Positions 14,688 through 27,465 of a stretch of DNA of 64,000 nt are shown here, one piece after another. The position numbers and the translations under genes are program-made. This DNA comes from Lobosporangium transversale. Taxonomy: Eukaryota > Mortierellomycota > Mortierellomycetes > Mortierellales > Mortierellaceae. The stretch covers positions 666,001-730,000 of the forward strand of contig NW_019028996.1 of the NCBI RefSeq assembly GCF_002105155.1, written 5' to 3'. Within the stretch, counting starts at the first letter, position 1. Each line of letters begins with the position of its first letter. The notes beneath the pieces are model-generated. The model was not told the origin of the DNA and did no database searches. It was given only the letters and a program-made list of their open reading frames with translations.

Positions 14688-17600
14688 ATGTACCAACGGC
14701 CAGCTGTCACTCAACGCATCTCGTATGTGCTCCGCAAAGACGAGAACAGGAATGCTCATCTCTTGGGTGTTAATGCACTTGCCCTTGATACAACCACCCC
14801 TACTACACCTATTCAACCATCCTCTCTTACCACAAACATTGTCACTGCTAAGGAACGACGTCGACATTCTTCAAGGCATTATGTCCCAGGAGGCATTCTA
14901 TACACTGGAGGACGTGATGGCATGATTGCTGCCTGGGATTTGCATTTTGAGGTACATCAAGTACATTAATGTCTACACATCGGGGCATCTTAGTATTATT
15001 TTGGTGTTGCTGTGATTTCTCACGGGCATAAAGAAAAGCTCATGCTGTGAATGTATCTGAATTGTGTTCCTAGAGTAACTTGGATTTAAATACAACTTAA
15101 AATAGTCAATCCTAATATATGTATTTTATGTTTTACTGTATTTAGTCGCCTATTCCCCGTGATATACCTGGTGAAACTCCAGAACAGCCCAAGGTGAGTT
15201 TGACTCGAAAGTAGCAATGGGAATGTGGACGGCTTTCAGACATGACATCGTCAAAAATTCTGGTTTGATATTTGACTGATTATTTTTTTTCTTCTTTTAT
15301 TTCATTGATATGATACGCTATGGTACGATTGTAGGGACTTCCGCCTTCGACCTTTCGTCAGTCGTTCAATCATCATACGGACTGGGTGAATGATATTGTT
15401 CTATGTCACAATGGAGAGACCTGTAAGCGAGCATTTTTTTTTTTTTTAAGAAAAAAGAGCAAACTCACACATCTCAGACAATGGTGAATACTGCATGGGT
15501 ATCCTAATTTTATACTTATTTTTGCCCTCAACTTGTAGTGGTCTCGGCCTCATCTGATAGGACTGTTAAGCTAGTCCGGCCACACTCACATAATCCAACA
15601 GCAGCACACATCATTGGAACACACGGGGATTATGTGAAGACATTAGCTTATGCTTCAGGGCCGGGATGGGTTGCAAGTGGAGGATTAGACAAGACTGTTA
15701 ATATCTGGGATATCAAAGAAAGTCGGAGTACGCAATTCATTTCTCTTGGTAAGGAAAAATAAAATACAACCAATGAAGTGATACATCAAAGCACATGCAT
15801 ACGACGTATTGTCGTAGAGCAAGTACAATGATGTGGTGTGGAATAGCAAAATACATCATGTCGACATAAAAAAAACTATAAGGCACTTCTTTTCTTCTCT
15901 CTTTTTATGTGATTTCTGCTGAACGCGTTTAGGAGCCATTCCTGAGACTTCGTCAAAGGCATCCATTTATGCGCTTGCTTGCAATCCCATTGGAACGGTG
16001 CTGGCAACTGGTTCGCCTGAGAAGGTATGCATTTCTAATTTCTTCCATTTCCTTATGCCTACGCCTCTTTATTCTTACACAATGCTTTGTATCGGTGACT
16101 GTATAGATCATTAGGGTCTGGGATCCAAGATCAGGACAGCGGATTACTAAGTTTGCTGGCCACACTGACAACATTCGTGCACTCCTAATTAGTGAGAGCG
16201 GAGATACGGTAATAGCAAATAAAATTTATTTCGAACCCTTTTATTTTATTTTATTTATTTTTTTTTCAACAAGATTGTTTAGAAGGCTGGGGAAGAACTA
16301 TTACTATGTTCTATATCGTTTAAACCATTTATTTTTGATGGTTTAGATATTATCTGCATCCTCCGATACTACTATCAAGCTATGGTCTTTGACAGCTCAG
16401 AGATGCATTACCACATTCACCATGCACTCGGATTCTGTTTGGTCACTATACTCGGACCACCCTCAATTGGCTACTTTCTACGGCGGTGGAAAGGATGGCA
16501 TAGTCACCAAGACGGAAATCAATCGCTACAATCCTCAGCATCACAGCGATTTTGAGGATGAAGATCCTGGACAGTGTGTTGTCATCTGCAAAGCCGAAAC
16601 TGGTGTTGCTAGAGTAAGTTGTTCAGAGAAGTAAAAGGGCTCTTATGTAAAAAAAAAAAAAAAAAAAAAAAAATGTTACCCCGCCATAGCTTTAACCTTT
16701 TCGTGTAATGGACATAGTTGGTGGCGCATGATAATGCACGGATCTGGACTGCAACCTCATCAAGCAGTGTTTTCCAGTGGCCTGACATTCCTACGCGTGC
16801 TAACCGTGCGCCAGAAATGATTGCGTCTATTGTACCGGCCAATTTGCTTAAGATGAACCTCAATGAATCAACATTTACGGATCTAATTCCAGAGCACTAC
16901 TATCCGACTTCAACCGTCTATTCTGCAGCATCATTAGGATCACTCTTTGTTAGTCATCGCGATAAGCAAAGCCAGCATAGCTCTGAGGATGATGAGGGCC
17001 TTATCGCACCCATATTTGAAGATCCAGAGAATGTGATTGAAGGAGAGCATGGATTAATCAAACACACGCTTTTGAACAACCGTCGTATGGTTGTAACTGA
17101 GGATAAATGTGGCGAAGTGGCGCTCTGGGATATCATCAAGGTTAAGAGAGAAAAAAAAAAGAAAAAACTTCATACGCCAAGTTTTGGCCACATGTGCCTA
17201 TATAACTTACTCATCATCCAGCAGCCTTTTTTTTCCTCTTCGAACTACATCAGTGCATTCAATTGGATACATTTCCTGGACGTAAATTGGATGATGTTGT
17301 GAATGAGCTCAACACGATCGAGTCTGTGCCAACATGGTGCACAATTGACACACGCATAGGAGCATTGACAGTTCATTTGGATGAAGGCCGCTGCTTTGAC
17401 GCAGAGGTATATGTCGATGAAATCGAAGAAATACCTGACCCCGAGCGACCAGAAGACCAGAGAAGTATGCTGCTATGCTGCGGCCTTCCCACAGCCAGGG
17501 TTGCTGCTATTCATATCGTGAACCTTATTTTTTACTAACTTGCTTTCGCTTTTTTTTATCTGTAGTTGTCATTGGTAAATGGGTACTGAAAAATCTGTTT

Positions 17601-19463
17601 GATAACTATGTGCCAGTGCATATTGAGGCATATGAAAAGGAGACTTATCGTATTCAGCATCCGAATGACTCAGCCACTCAGCTGTCCGTCTCTACAACAG
17701 CATTGAATGAGAAAGGCGTTGAAAGCGGTGGATATGACACAAAGAAGTCTGACCTGCCAGCGGTTGCAAGCGATGGAAGCCGGCCACCTGTCATCAACAC
17801 TACGCCCGAAGCATTGAAGGAACCCCTCGCATCTTCGGAGCTTCCAACCATCTCCAGTGATAACTCCAAAGCTAATAATTCATCACCTCATCAGGATTCT
17901 TTAGCAACTGTAGCAGGCAGCTCACCAAGCTCTTCTAGGGAAGGCTCAGTGTCCGTAGCGCCAACTACGGGTACTACTGCAGCAGCAGCAGCTACAGCTT
18001 CCACCAATGTTGCGCCCACTAGCTCTGGAGGGAAATTGAGCGCGCTAGGATCGCATACAGCCTCATCATCTGTTCCTTCGACCCCATTATCAATATCCTC
18101 GACAACGAGTACGGCCGCGAGCTCCAGTAATGGGTTCATGGGCCGTCTGAAGCACTCTGTTAAGAAGCTTACGAGGACGCCTAGTTCAGAGCAAAAGTTT
18201 GAAAATGGGCGGTCGATGTCATCTAAGAAGAGTGTGGGAACCATTGCTATCCCGATGAGCGGCGGTGTCTCCAAAGCCCCCAACAGTCCTTCTATTCCAG
18301 AACACCCATCGCCATTCCCGGCGATCACAACATCTGCTACTGCTTCCACATCGGCCAGCGGAGCAGGAGTTGGGACAGGAACTTCGACCTCTACAGCATC
18401 GTCACCAAGGACTACTGTCATAGACGGAACACCAACACCCGGAGGATCGGCTGGATTAGGTGGAACTAAAGTTAACGAAGATGATCAAGCAACCTCTGAC
18501 ACTACATCGTCACATTCAATCGAGTCTATCCCCAGTCCTGTACAGCAGCTCCCGAATCCCGCTATCAGTATGCGCCCCCCACATCCACCGTTCACTCCGC
18601 TTACGCATCTAGATTGCCCAACGGTCCCTATCCCTGCACATATCCCAGTAATTATTTCTGAGCAGTCGCGGGAAGCCTCTTCGTCTGTAGATTTGTATCG
18701 TGGTACTGTAGGCTCTTTGGGATATGACTATGTACCACTAGTGCAAGTTATACCTACATGGTTATTGGAAGTGCTTTTGAAGAACATGATACCGGTCAAA
18801 GAGACGCCAAAGGTTTCATTTGTGCTACGACCACATCATGAACAGGATATTACTCTATCGCTGCCAGGCTCTGGACGGTTGGGCGAGCTCCCAGGAGGCA
18901 ATCCAAGATTGACTGCACCGCGGATGCTGAGAGTACGCAAGGTTGTGGCACATGTAGTCGATAAGCTGGCATTGACGCCCCCTAAAAGAGCTTCGATATC
19001 AGTATCAATAAGCGACCCAGCAAGTAGAGCAGTAGTTGTTGATGCTGCATTCCAGCGTGGCCATACACAGACTAACCAGCCTCCACTTCCTCCGCGATCA
19101 ATCGAAGCGGCGGAAACCAGTGCGAGAGGACCAGCTATCGTTGGTAGTGCCGACCAGCCTCCACCACCAGGGAATAAATCGCAAAGTGTGGGTCCATCGG
19201 TTTCAATCGTTACAAAGACTGGAGAGCAAGAAGAAGAAGAAGAAGAGTTTTGGAGGCAAGAGGCACTGCGCCCAGAGAATTGGCTTGAAATCCTATGTAA
19301 CGACCAGGTCCTATCACCGACGATGACATTGGCGACTGTTCGCACACATTATTGGAAGACAGGGAGCGATGTAGTCCTGACTTACCGATATAAGCAACAG
19401 AACATGGCAATAGTATCAACTCTAACAACTACCCCATCGCTATTGCCGTCGTCAGCAACATAG
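14688..19463 (+). CDS. WD40 protein of the WDR48/UAF1 (Bun107/Duf1) family
   Basis: WDR48-family proteins bind and activate USP1/USP12-type deubiquitinases. The start ATG 14688 begins [10 protein letters not shown] followed by GVNALALD, the typical family N-terminus. About ten exons (first 14688-14951, last about 17566-19463) encode successive WD repeats: [72 protein letters not shown], then [13 protein letters not shown]. The C-terminal half carries the DUF3337/SUMO-like tail ([41 protein letters not shown]) separated from the propeller by a long Ser/Thr/Ala/Pro-rich linker of several hundred residues, which is longer than in animal WDR48. The intron after 16613 contains an A-run. The gene appears intact; exact splice points are inferred from GT-AG and frame. 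Confidence 0.88.
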
Positions 19464-19641
19464 AGCCGCATAATAGTTGTTATATACATGTATATTTATA
19501 TATATTAAAAAAAAAATAAAAAAAAAAAAATATTACGATTATTGGACTATTTTTATTTGCATTATGGACATCAGGATAGTAAAAAAAAACATATCAAAGC
19601 GTTAATGCTTTTTAGGTGAATTGTCATGGTAGTCATAACTA
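19464..19641. other. short convergent spacer with A-rich runs
   Basis: AT-rich 3' UTR region shared by the convergent WDR48-like and PQ-loop genes. A-runs occur at about 19506-19529. Confidence 0.4.
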
Positions 19642-21321
19642 TTAATGATGATGTGATGGCTGGTGACGGTAAGGCAGGATCTCATCATCATTATCATCAT
19701 CATCTTCGCCATTACCTGCCAACAAAGCCTCTGAGCTAGATCTATCATTCACTTGCGTACTCCCGGTACGATCCTGAGACCAAGGCCAGCCAGTTAAAAA
19801 ATAATCTCCCAGTTGTCCTAGTCCTCTCCCTCTTCCTTTTCCTCCTCCCCTTCCTTCCTCTACGGCAGACGCATGATACCGCCGTCGGGCTGCACCTTTC
19901 CAGTACTTTGAATAGATGATAGTCTGGATAATTATGACGCAATCGACACAAAGTTGGATGATGCCACAGCCAATAAACTGATATTTGGCTCCTGTGGTAA
20001 TATAGTAATATGTTTTAAATGAGTCTCCGACGACCCACATTAATAAAATCGCTGGCGAGAACCCAGCAGTTGATTTTGATTGATAGTTTTGAATTGCTTG
20101 AGGCATTGGTACGGTCGATTCGATCCCTAATGCCTAATTGTGGACATTAAGACGACAAAGGTTAATATGCGGACCAAATTATACAGTTATAAACAATGTA
20201 ATAATAAAAGGAAAGGATAAAGATAATGCTTACTGCAAGGCCCAAGAGGCCAACATAAAATTCAGTCTTCCCGATGATCAAGAGGGACAGCCCGACGAAC
20301 AAGGTGAAGAAGGCAAGAAAGATATAATATGGCCAGATAGTGGGCCAGTTCCAAAAATGAGTACCCCAGTAAATTGCATGTTTCTTGTACCATCCTTGAC
20401 TATGATACCTTGAAGCTCTGGTAGTGATGTGGTCAGATCCTTGACGACTCATTGTCGTTGGGATAGTATAACTGTTGTTGCTGTTGTTATGAGAATTGCG
20501 AGAGGAAGGACGAGAGGGAGGGCGAGAATGTGTGATAGGTGTAGGCAACTGTACTGTCCAGGGGTAGTACCGTACACAGAGTTCCAGGAGGAAAAGTTGC
20601 ACAACAGTCATCAATATGGACTGATACAACAGCGCTATGTCGAATCTTGTTATACCGGGTATTGAAAGAGGAAAGAAAGCATTGTCAGTTGGATTTGACT
20701 GTCAACTAATCTCATTGCATTTTATCATTCTGGACTCCTTGGACTTACGGGTCTCCGATCCTGTTATGAACCAAACAAGTGTTGAAGTTTTGTATTTGTT
20801 GGTCGCCAAGGATTTTAAAAAAATGGAATGGTATATGAACAATTCAGGTGTGCCAAGAATTAGTTAATAATCTCTGCATAAGCATATCTTCCGCTCAGCC
20901 AGCTATTTTTTGTCAAAACCATCCAACAAAAGAAAGAAAAGACACCAGCCATGCAACAAGAAAGGCGGTGGCTGTGATGGCTACGACGGCCATGCTGATC
21001 ACCAAATAAAGTAAATATTTACACATTCTTCACGCACACACACTTACCAGAAAAAGATACGGATGATGCTAAGAGGATATTCAAAAGAGAAAAATAAAAA
21101 CATCAGTCAAACAGACCTCTGACGTAAATATTCTTGATGATGGCTCTATAATACCTTGATATGATAAGTACACCACAAGTGACACTACTGAATCCTATGG
21201 ATGTCTTCATATTGTACATGGTGTAGTATTGATGAAAGTATCCACTGACAGGACCAATCACCATGGCTATGCGGATGAAATCCCAGGGCGCTGGCTCTGT
21301 TGGGTCTGCACTGACTGACAT
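19642..21321 (-). CDS. PQ-loop repeat membrane protein (SLC66A2/Any1-like)
   Basis: SLC66A2 and yeast Any1 act in endosomal/Golgi membranes and influence phospholipid flippase pathways (family knowledge). The start ATG 21321-21319 opens an exon with WDFIRIAMVIGPVSGYFHQY and MKTSIGFSSVTCGVLIISR, the first PQ-loop. The following exons give IIRIFFW, a 12-nt microexon, DIALLYQSILMTVVQLFLLE, a Ser/Arg/Asn-rich loop, WPYYIFLAFFTLFVGLSLLI, then the second PQ-loop (TVPMPQAIQNYQSKSTAGFS) with FKTYYYITTG and a further helix. The C-terminus is Gly/Arg-rich, then acidic (EDDDDNDDE), and ends in a short His run; stop at 19642. The second PQ motif has the expected proline-glutamine pair, while the first reads GPVSG, as is common in the N-terminal repeat of this subfamily. 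Five or more introns. Confidence 0.85.
20749..20760 (-). other. 12-nt microexon of the PQ-loop gene
   Basis: On the minus strand the 12 bases GATCGGAGACCC are preceded by AG (20762-20761) and followed by GTAAGT (20748-20743). Inserted between the exon ending ...RIFF(TG) and the exon starting A-TTC-GAC-ATA they restore the frame and give FFW-IGDP-FDIALLYQS, which fits the family (FFWFG..FD). Without it the neighbouring exons do not join in frame. Confidence 0.75.
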
Positions 21322-21367
21322 GACAGGGCGAAGCAATTAAGCCAATCAAAGTAGAGCCGGATGTTAA

Positions 21368-21402
<35 letters not shown>

Positions 21403-21458
21403 AAAGTAAATGTCAAGACAAATGTATGAATGGAAGAATGGAGAGAACGAAAAATTGC

Positions 21459-21494
<36 letters not shown>

Positions 21495-21632
21495 TGAAAA
21501 AAGCCAAGAGAATGCTTTTTTTTTTTTTTTTTATTTAGTCGGCTCTTTATCCTATCCTCCTAGACAAACATGAACCGTGAAACAGTTATGGCGTCATGTC
21601 ATATTCCAAACAACGCGTTTTTTTTTTTTTTC
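21322..21632. other. short intergenic stretch with three homopolymer runs
   Basis: It lies between the PQ-loop and anoctamin genes, which are in the same orientation. T-run at about 21370-21398, A-run at about 21461-21491, T-run at about 21517-21532. No gene. Confidence 0.5.
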
Positions 21633-22920
21633 TTAGTGAGTCTTAAGGCTAGATCGGATTGCCTGGATGCCAATGTCGTTCCCAAGAGCTACTCCTCCTA
21701 CTGTGGCCTCGGATGTCTGCGCCATCACTACATCTGCTTCAAACGACCGTCTTGCAAGCCCTTTGACTGCAATGCCCTCAACCGAAGTCACACCAATACT
21801 ATCACTCAACCGCGATAACCAGTTGCTCTTGACACCAAATTCCTTCCTACGCACACCCAATTCTGCCTTCGTTGGGATACTGTCCAGGACCATGCCCACA
21901 AATGTCCTCAGCCCCAGATATGTATGCTCAGAGATCAACAAACACAGCAGGAGCATGCCCAGACTCAAACGGACTCCATGGCCATCCGAGCCATGGAAAA
22001 GATAGAGGATCGATGCATTGGTCAAGGATGAGAACCAAGTGATATGCTGAAGGTTGTCAACCCAGGGTCCAATTGAATCTGCTCGCGAGGGGATTGGGCG
22101 ACGAGCATTATAGCTGATCTTGGCGGCATCAGATCTTAACTCGATCCAATTATTGACAAATGCACAAAGACCTGTCAACGGCCAGATCACACTGAACAGC
22201 GACACATATCCAAACTAAACATAAAAAGAATAAACAAATAAACAATATTAAAGTGGGAGTTCAAATGTGTCCCTCTCCAAAACAACTGCAAGCATGATTA
22301 GGACCTGGATTTTACCTGCAAAACCATCTCGGCATAATCTTCATTGACATCGTATGTAGGCAGGTCTGCTTGCTTCTGCACACGTTTCAAAAACTTTTTG
22401 GCTTCCTCAGAGTCCTGTTCATCGACCACTGAAAGAGCGCTGGAAGATCCTTTTTCTTTATTTAAACCCTGTTGGAGCTTAGCTGCCTTTGTCACAGCAC
22501 GCCTAGTCAACCATGGTACAATCGTCTCCGTGACGAACGAGATGGCTTGTGTAGTGATCATAAAGGCCTTGAGACGATTCTGCAACATGGCTGAGTCTAT
22601 GGTTGCCTTAGAAAACGAGATACCGTAGCTCTGGAAGGTGGAGATGACCTCAGGTCCGAATGGAATGTAAACATATGCCGTCAACAGGATCGACATGTAA
22701 CTCGTAAGAGCATTGAAAATGAAGACCTTCTGCATCAAATGGTATTCATAACTGGCATGTGTCTCGTAGTTCTCGTAATCGGTCAAGCGTCGGGAGATAG
22801 TTTTGCACAGCGCTGCTACGTTGGGAATAGCAAGTGAGTATAGAGCCATAGGCAGATAAATCTTTATGGTAAAAGAAGGAATAATCAGTATTTTCATTGT
22901 AAGTAGTAAATATTGATATG

Positions 22921-22953
<33 letters not shown>

Positions 22954-24373
22954 GACTGCCCTGGAATGCAATCATGCTTCTTTGCTTCTTTGAGAGAATA
23001 TCACTTTCTCTTGTAGCACTTACTAATATACTCTTCATATACCCATCGTAGTAGATTGTCAGAAAAACTTCTATGCTGAATACAGTGGTAATCACAGCAG
23101 CCAAAGCTAATGCACCCCCAATGACGATAGGGACTCCAGCCAGCTTTCGTGACCATCGCTTCCAGGGCGAGAAGAATGGTAGTATCTCCCCTGTCACTGG
23201 GTCACGTTTCTCAGTGTCACCCTTGAAAGCAGGCCGCCTCGTCTCAGTTTTGGATACATGGCGGACCCCCCACAAGAGCGAGAGTTCCTTCTGCCGACGT
23301 TTCCAACACTCTGTAAACAGGACAGACCACAAGATCACAAAAATTCCGTAAAAGATGGAGAAAGGCGATCCCAAGTAATAGACGACCACTCCAAGAATTG
23401 TGGGTGCTGTCAGCCATTGGAAATAAAACTGTAGGAACTCAAAGTAGAAGGCCACCTTCTCACCAAACTGACCTCTGACTTTTGAGAGGTCGTCCTCCTT
23501 CACAATCCATTTTGTTGACCAGGATTTGAGCCAGGCCTGATCATAATAGAAAATAAATTGATGTCAATTGTTAAAAAGTAAAAAATAGTGACGTACAAAA
23601 AACAATATCCCAAACTTAATAATTGTTGTACCTTGTTGAATGCTTTGTCATGAAGAGGCAGGATACTTTCAACGTACTCATCTTGACCAGGATAAATTCC
23701 TGCGCCTCCTTCTCCAGGCAATCCAGAGATGAGATCCGTAATAAGGCGGATACGGTCTGAATCACTGATACTATCCAAAGAATTATCGCGCGACTTTGCT
23801 GGTTTGAGTAGCTGCTCTGTTTCTTCTGTGTCAGCAACTTTGACACCTGCTAGCCAATCTTGGATACTTTTTTATAAAAAATAAAAAATAAAAAATAAAG
23901 AAATAGAAAAAGATTAGTGATGCTGTTTACGAATCACCTATGCAAACAAATTGTAATGTAATGGGTTTATCCAGCCATATGAACACGAACAAATACCTGC
24001 TGCGTGTTGCTTCACGTTTCAAGACGGTCCAAGGGCAGATAATGAAGATGAAGAGAGTATTATTGTTCCCCGGGCGAGTCTCGTGCTGGAGTCCGACACG
24101 GTCTAACTTTTGGAGCACTCTTTGGTATGCTTTGATAGTCTTTTGCTCATAGTCTGCCTTGGAGACGCCTTTTCCGGGTATGCTGTATCTAAACACAATA
24201 ACAAGATCTGCATAGTAATCAAGATTCTTGGGCCGGGCGCTATTGTCGTAGGCAGCTTCAGAGTCTTGGCCCGGGAGATATGCCTGGACAGCGGTGGAGT
24301 AGATCTTGTGAAAGCGGAAGTGCGACGGCTCGGTCGCCTGCAGGCCAGACGTTGGTGCTGCAGTAGTGGTCAT
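21633..24373 (-). CDS. anoctamin/TMEM16 family membrane protein (Ist2-like)
   Basis: TMEM16 proteins are calcium-dependent lipid scramblases or ion channels; the yeast member Ist2 tethers ER to plasma membrane. ATG 24373-24371 starts a cytosolic domain (YYADLVIVFRYSIPGKGVSK), followed across four introns by helix-rich exons: EKVAFYFEFLQFYFQWLTAP, then GVVVYYLGSPF, the cytosolic TECWKRRQKELSLLWG and FKGDTEKRDPVTG segment typical of the family, VFSIEVFLTIYYDGYMKS, then MALYSLAIPNVAALCKTISR, LTDYENYETHASYEYHLMQK, FIFNALTSYMSILLTAYVYI, then SLFSVIWPLTGLCAFVNNWI and the terminal helices. The TDYENYETHASYEYHL motif is diagnostic. The C-terminus is short, without the long basic tail of yeast Ist2. 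The intron near 22920-22951 is a T-run on the coding strand. Intact as far as read. Confidence 0.9.
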
Positions 24374-24671
24374 ATGAAGGGAGTTTTCGTTTAATATAGA
24401 GATAGGTTGGTGTTACGTCCTTTAGGCTTTTCAACAAAATGATTTGATCAGAATGAAATTTGGAATGAAAGAAAGGAAACGAAATTATGAAGCAAATCTT
24501 TTTTTTTTTTTTTTTTTTCAGTTTCATGGTCCTTTGGGGCTGGATTGATTATGAGCAATTGCCCAATGCGCCTGCAGCTGCAAGAATTTTATACAATTCT
24601 TATGACCACCATCCACCATCATCATGCCGTAAGCGCTATTTGGCTATTTGGACCGCCTTTTATTTATAAGA
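24374..24671. promoter_or_regulatory. promoter region of the anoctamin gene with T-run
   Basis: Short tandem spacer that holds a T-run at about 24499-24518. No gene. Confidence 0.4.
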
Positions 24672-25988
24672 CTACAGTTCACGAGCAAGACCTATCTCAA
24701 TGACTGTATAGAGCTCAAGAGCTTCGGGAGGCTGAGGCATGGTTTTCAGAATCTCAGCTGCAGAGATGGCACGTCCATAAAATGCCGCATTCGCTTCCTT
24801 GCGCTCAAGAAGGATGGTACCATCCAAGGAAACACCTGCAAAGAGACCCTTGGATTTTGTGTATGAAAAGACAGATGACGCAGCTGCAACAACCTGTGAA
24901 CTAGTCGCAAGGCCGAGCTCACCCCCAACACCTACAGGTCCTGCGCTAACAGATAGACCACCACCAAGAGAGACGCCTCCACCTTGGACGAACATGGCTT
25001 CAACAGCCTCATCTGTCATCAACACTAGAACGACATCTGTGACATCTGCGCCCACCTGCGCTCCGAATCCGACACCTCCGGTTGCAATGAAACTGGGAGC
25101 AGACCATTGACCATCATCCTTCCTGATCACTGCTACTCCACTGCCTCCACGTGCACTCACAATAAATCCCTATGGTCCAAAAGATAAACAAAATCATAAT
25201 AAAGTAAGTACTATGAGCTATAGGATCTTTGGAAGGATGAATTGAGCAAACCCAAAGGGACTCACAGCTTTGACGACAGTGTAGATGGCTAGTCCTTTGG
25301 CCTTGCGTAAAATCCCAGGGGGAATGATGTTATCAAATCCGGTCTCATTCTCCTCTTTGTCGACAAAGCTACGGAGCAAATTGGCAGCCTTTTTGAGATC
25401 CTCAGTGACATTTTCGTCGGGTAGAGGTGAGGAAATGTTGGCATTCTTGGCAGTATCGGTCATTTGACGAGTTGTCACGGCGGCGGTCTCTTGGAAGCGC
25501 TTACCAGCCTCAGTAGCCATCTTGCCCATGTCTAATTTTATTTATAATGGACAGAACAATGCAAGACTATTAACAATGATCTTCCTCAAGGTATTAGACA
25601 TGCATGAAATCATGGGCTACTTTCGCCAAGCATATTCGATATGAAATGCGTGTATAACCATCCATGTGTAGAATGTCGATTGCTGTTGTTGTTCAACCCT
25701 TTCACTTTTTCTTCGTAGCGGCAAAATTCAAAATTGAAAAAATAGATTCAAAGGGAAATACAATCAACACGAATAATTCCATTCTCTAAAACAGGATCAT
25801 CCGTAAGACTGATTGACTGAACTGAACAGGAAACATAGCTTTCTTTTCATTCATCTGTTACAGAAAGACTCATATGGAAAGTAGAAATTCACAAGAACTG
25901 GATTCTTTATTGACTCCAAAGCATGAATATGATATCATATGGATAACATACCCTGGGCTACACTCTTGAATCTGTCCATGAATGACAT
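24672..25988 (-). CDS. SYLF-domain lipid-binding protein (Ysc84/SH3YL1-like, no SH3)
   Basis: SYLF (DUF500) domains bind phosphoinositides and, in Ysc84, actin at endocytic sites. A short first exon from ATG 25988-25986 (MSFMDRFKSVAQ) splices across an intron of about 420 bp into DMGKMATEAGKRF, then LKKAANLLRSFVDKEE, IIPPGILRKAKGLAIYTVVK, and after a second intron GFIVSARGGSGVAVIRKDDG, FIATGGVGFGAQVGADVTDV, LVLMTDEAVEAMF, VGVGGELGLATSS and GLFAGVSLDGTILLERKEAN, ending with stop 24672. This is the full SYLF fold. There is no SH3 or FYVE domain, so it is a short stand-alone form. It and the anoctamin gene are in tandem with about 300 bp between. Confidence 0.88.
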
Positions 25989-26109
25989 TTTATTTTTTAT
26001 TTTTCGGGAATTTGATTGTGGGTAGTTGTGGTGGAAGAACAATGGAGAGAGATGAATCTTTGTTTGGGTTACAAAGAATTAACTTATCATACGACAAGCA
26101 CGCGGTTCG

Positions 26110-26141
<32 letters not shown>

Positions 26142-26161
26142 CCCAGCCATCGCTCAGATCC

Positions 26162-27115
26162 CTAGCAGCACGTTGTTCTAGGAGAAAGTATTCCTCTTTT
26201 TTGGAATAAAGTTGCAAACTGGGAGAATACCTTAAAAGGCGCAGTATGTGGACGCGAGAGATGTTGCAATGGTAAGGGTTCTGGAAGTTCTTTGACTATT
26301 TTACTACTATTTACATACAAGTACTGTGCTTCCTCATTATCCAGACAATTGGGTGTAGCCTCAATTGCTGTGGATGAACAAATCCATGTCCGTGATCGCT
26401 CGCACCGCATGCCTATTCAGAAAGGTGCTGATATTTAATGATGAAACAAGGCGCAGCTTCGCGGAACACACAAGGAAGCGATGGCCGCTATGGTGGCAAA
26501 TCCCGTGACAGCTGCACCAATACACTGTCCAAGTGTAATGCGTTGCTATGTTTCTTTGTGGATACTTAATAGCCCACTATAATCATTGCTTGGCTGCTAA
26601 CCCCAGTACGAGGCCAAATTCGGAAGATGATCCTTGAGTTTGCTCTCATGTATTGTTAGTCGTGTCTCCTTTACTTTTCTTGGGGAGATATCTTCAAGGA
26701 GCTTCGTCTGGACAAACACAGGGTAGAGCTGGTCATCAATCCGCAGAACAAACACTACACCTAGTCCCGAATGAGGCGACTCTGGGTAGTAAAAAAGCGG
26801 TGCCACAGAGCCACTCCTCCTTGCTTGTAGTGCGCCTCTAAAAAATCGCCCATGGTCAGAGTCTCCTTGTATCGAACTTCCGCTCATAGCCTTGCCATCC
26901 GACAATCGTTGCTTTATGCTTGAACAAATGCCTGGGAAAAGCAATAGGTTCAAATTCAGGGATAGGGCTCTTGAGTTTTGCCGTGGGTTGGTGCTTAGCA
27001 GGCTTAGGAATCGAGAATAATTCTTGCTTGAGCTGTTTATTATGGAAAGCGTAAATCAGATCAAAGGGTGTGTGACGCTCAAAGGCTTTCCCGGTGTTTA
27101 TTAACTATTCTTTGG
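26162..27115 (-). pseudogene. degraded gene of unknown family
   Basis: The minus strand reads in one frame from about 27112 (LINTGKAFERHTPFDLIYAF; FPRHLFKHKATIVGWQGYER) to about 26865, where it continues in another frame (SDHGRFFRGALQARRSGS; FVLRIDDQLYPVFVQTKLLE; ESKLKDHLPNLASYWG) to 26597. A further open stretch (26410-26162) with EEAQYLYVNSSKIVKELPEP may belong to it. Frame changes and stops make it a pseudogene. I do not recognise a domain. The VFVLRIDDQLYPVFVQTK part has the beta-strand character of a nuclease-like or ligand-binding core, but that is speculative. Confidence 0.45.
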
Positions 27116-27465
27116 ACCGTAGAACGGGCAAATTTGTTCGTTTAACTTTCATCAACTCATGAGTAGGCCAGATCCAGTTCCTAAGAGAAGAAAACAGCCG
27201 GCTTCTCGATTTACAAGGACCAATCAGCAAAATCAATCAGCAAAATCAACCAACCAGCAAAAATCAATCAGTAAAATCCATGTATCAAGCTACATCATTA
27301 CGATGCCACTACATTCATCTTTAAATAGCTTCCGCTCCTCCGCGCATTTCCCAACTTTCACTCTATCCTACCCAGACTTTATCCTCCCTCTTTCTGTCCT
27401 CACTGCTACAGTGGCTTCCAATATTGTCCAAGTGTTTCATTCTTCCAAAGGAAAACTATAAGTGT
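27116..27465. other. intergenic with short AAAATCAACC-type tandem repeat
   Basis: A degenerate repeat of AATCAGCAAAATCAACC-like units lies at about 27222-27282. A 100-codon plus-strand ORF at 27159-27461 has no recognisable features and is not called. Confidence 0.4.

Noticed and set aside
27159-27461. 100-codon plus-strand ORF
   Set aside because: Ser/Gln-rich from a simple repeat; no family resemblance and no splice or start context.
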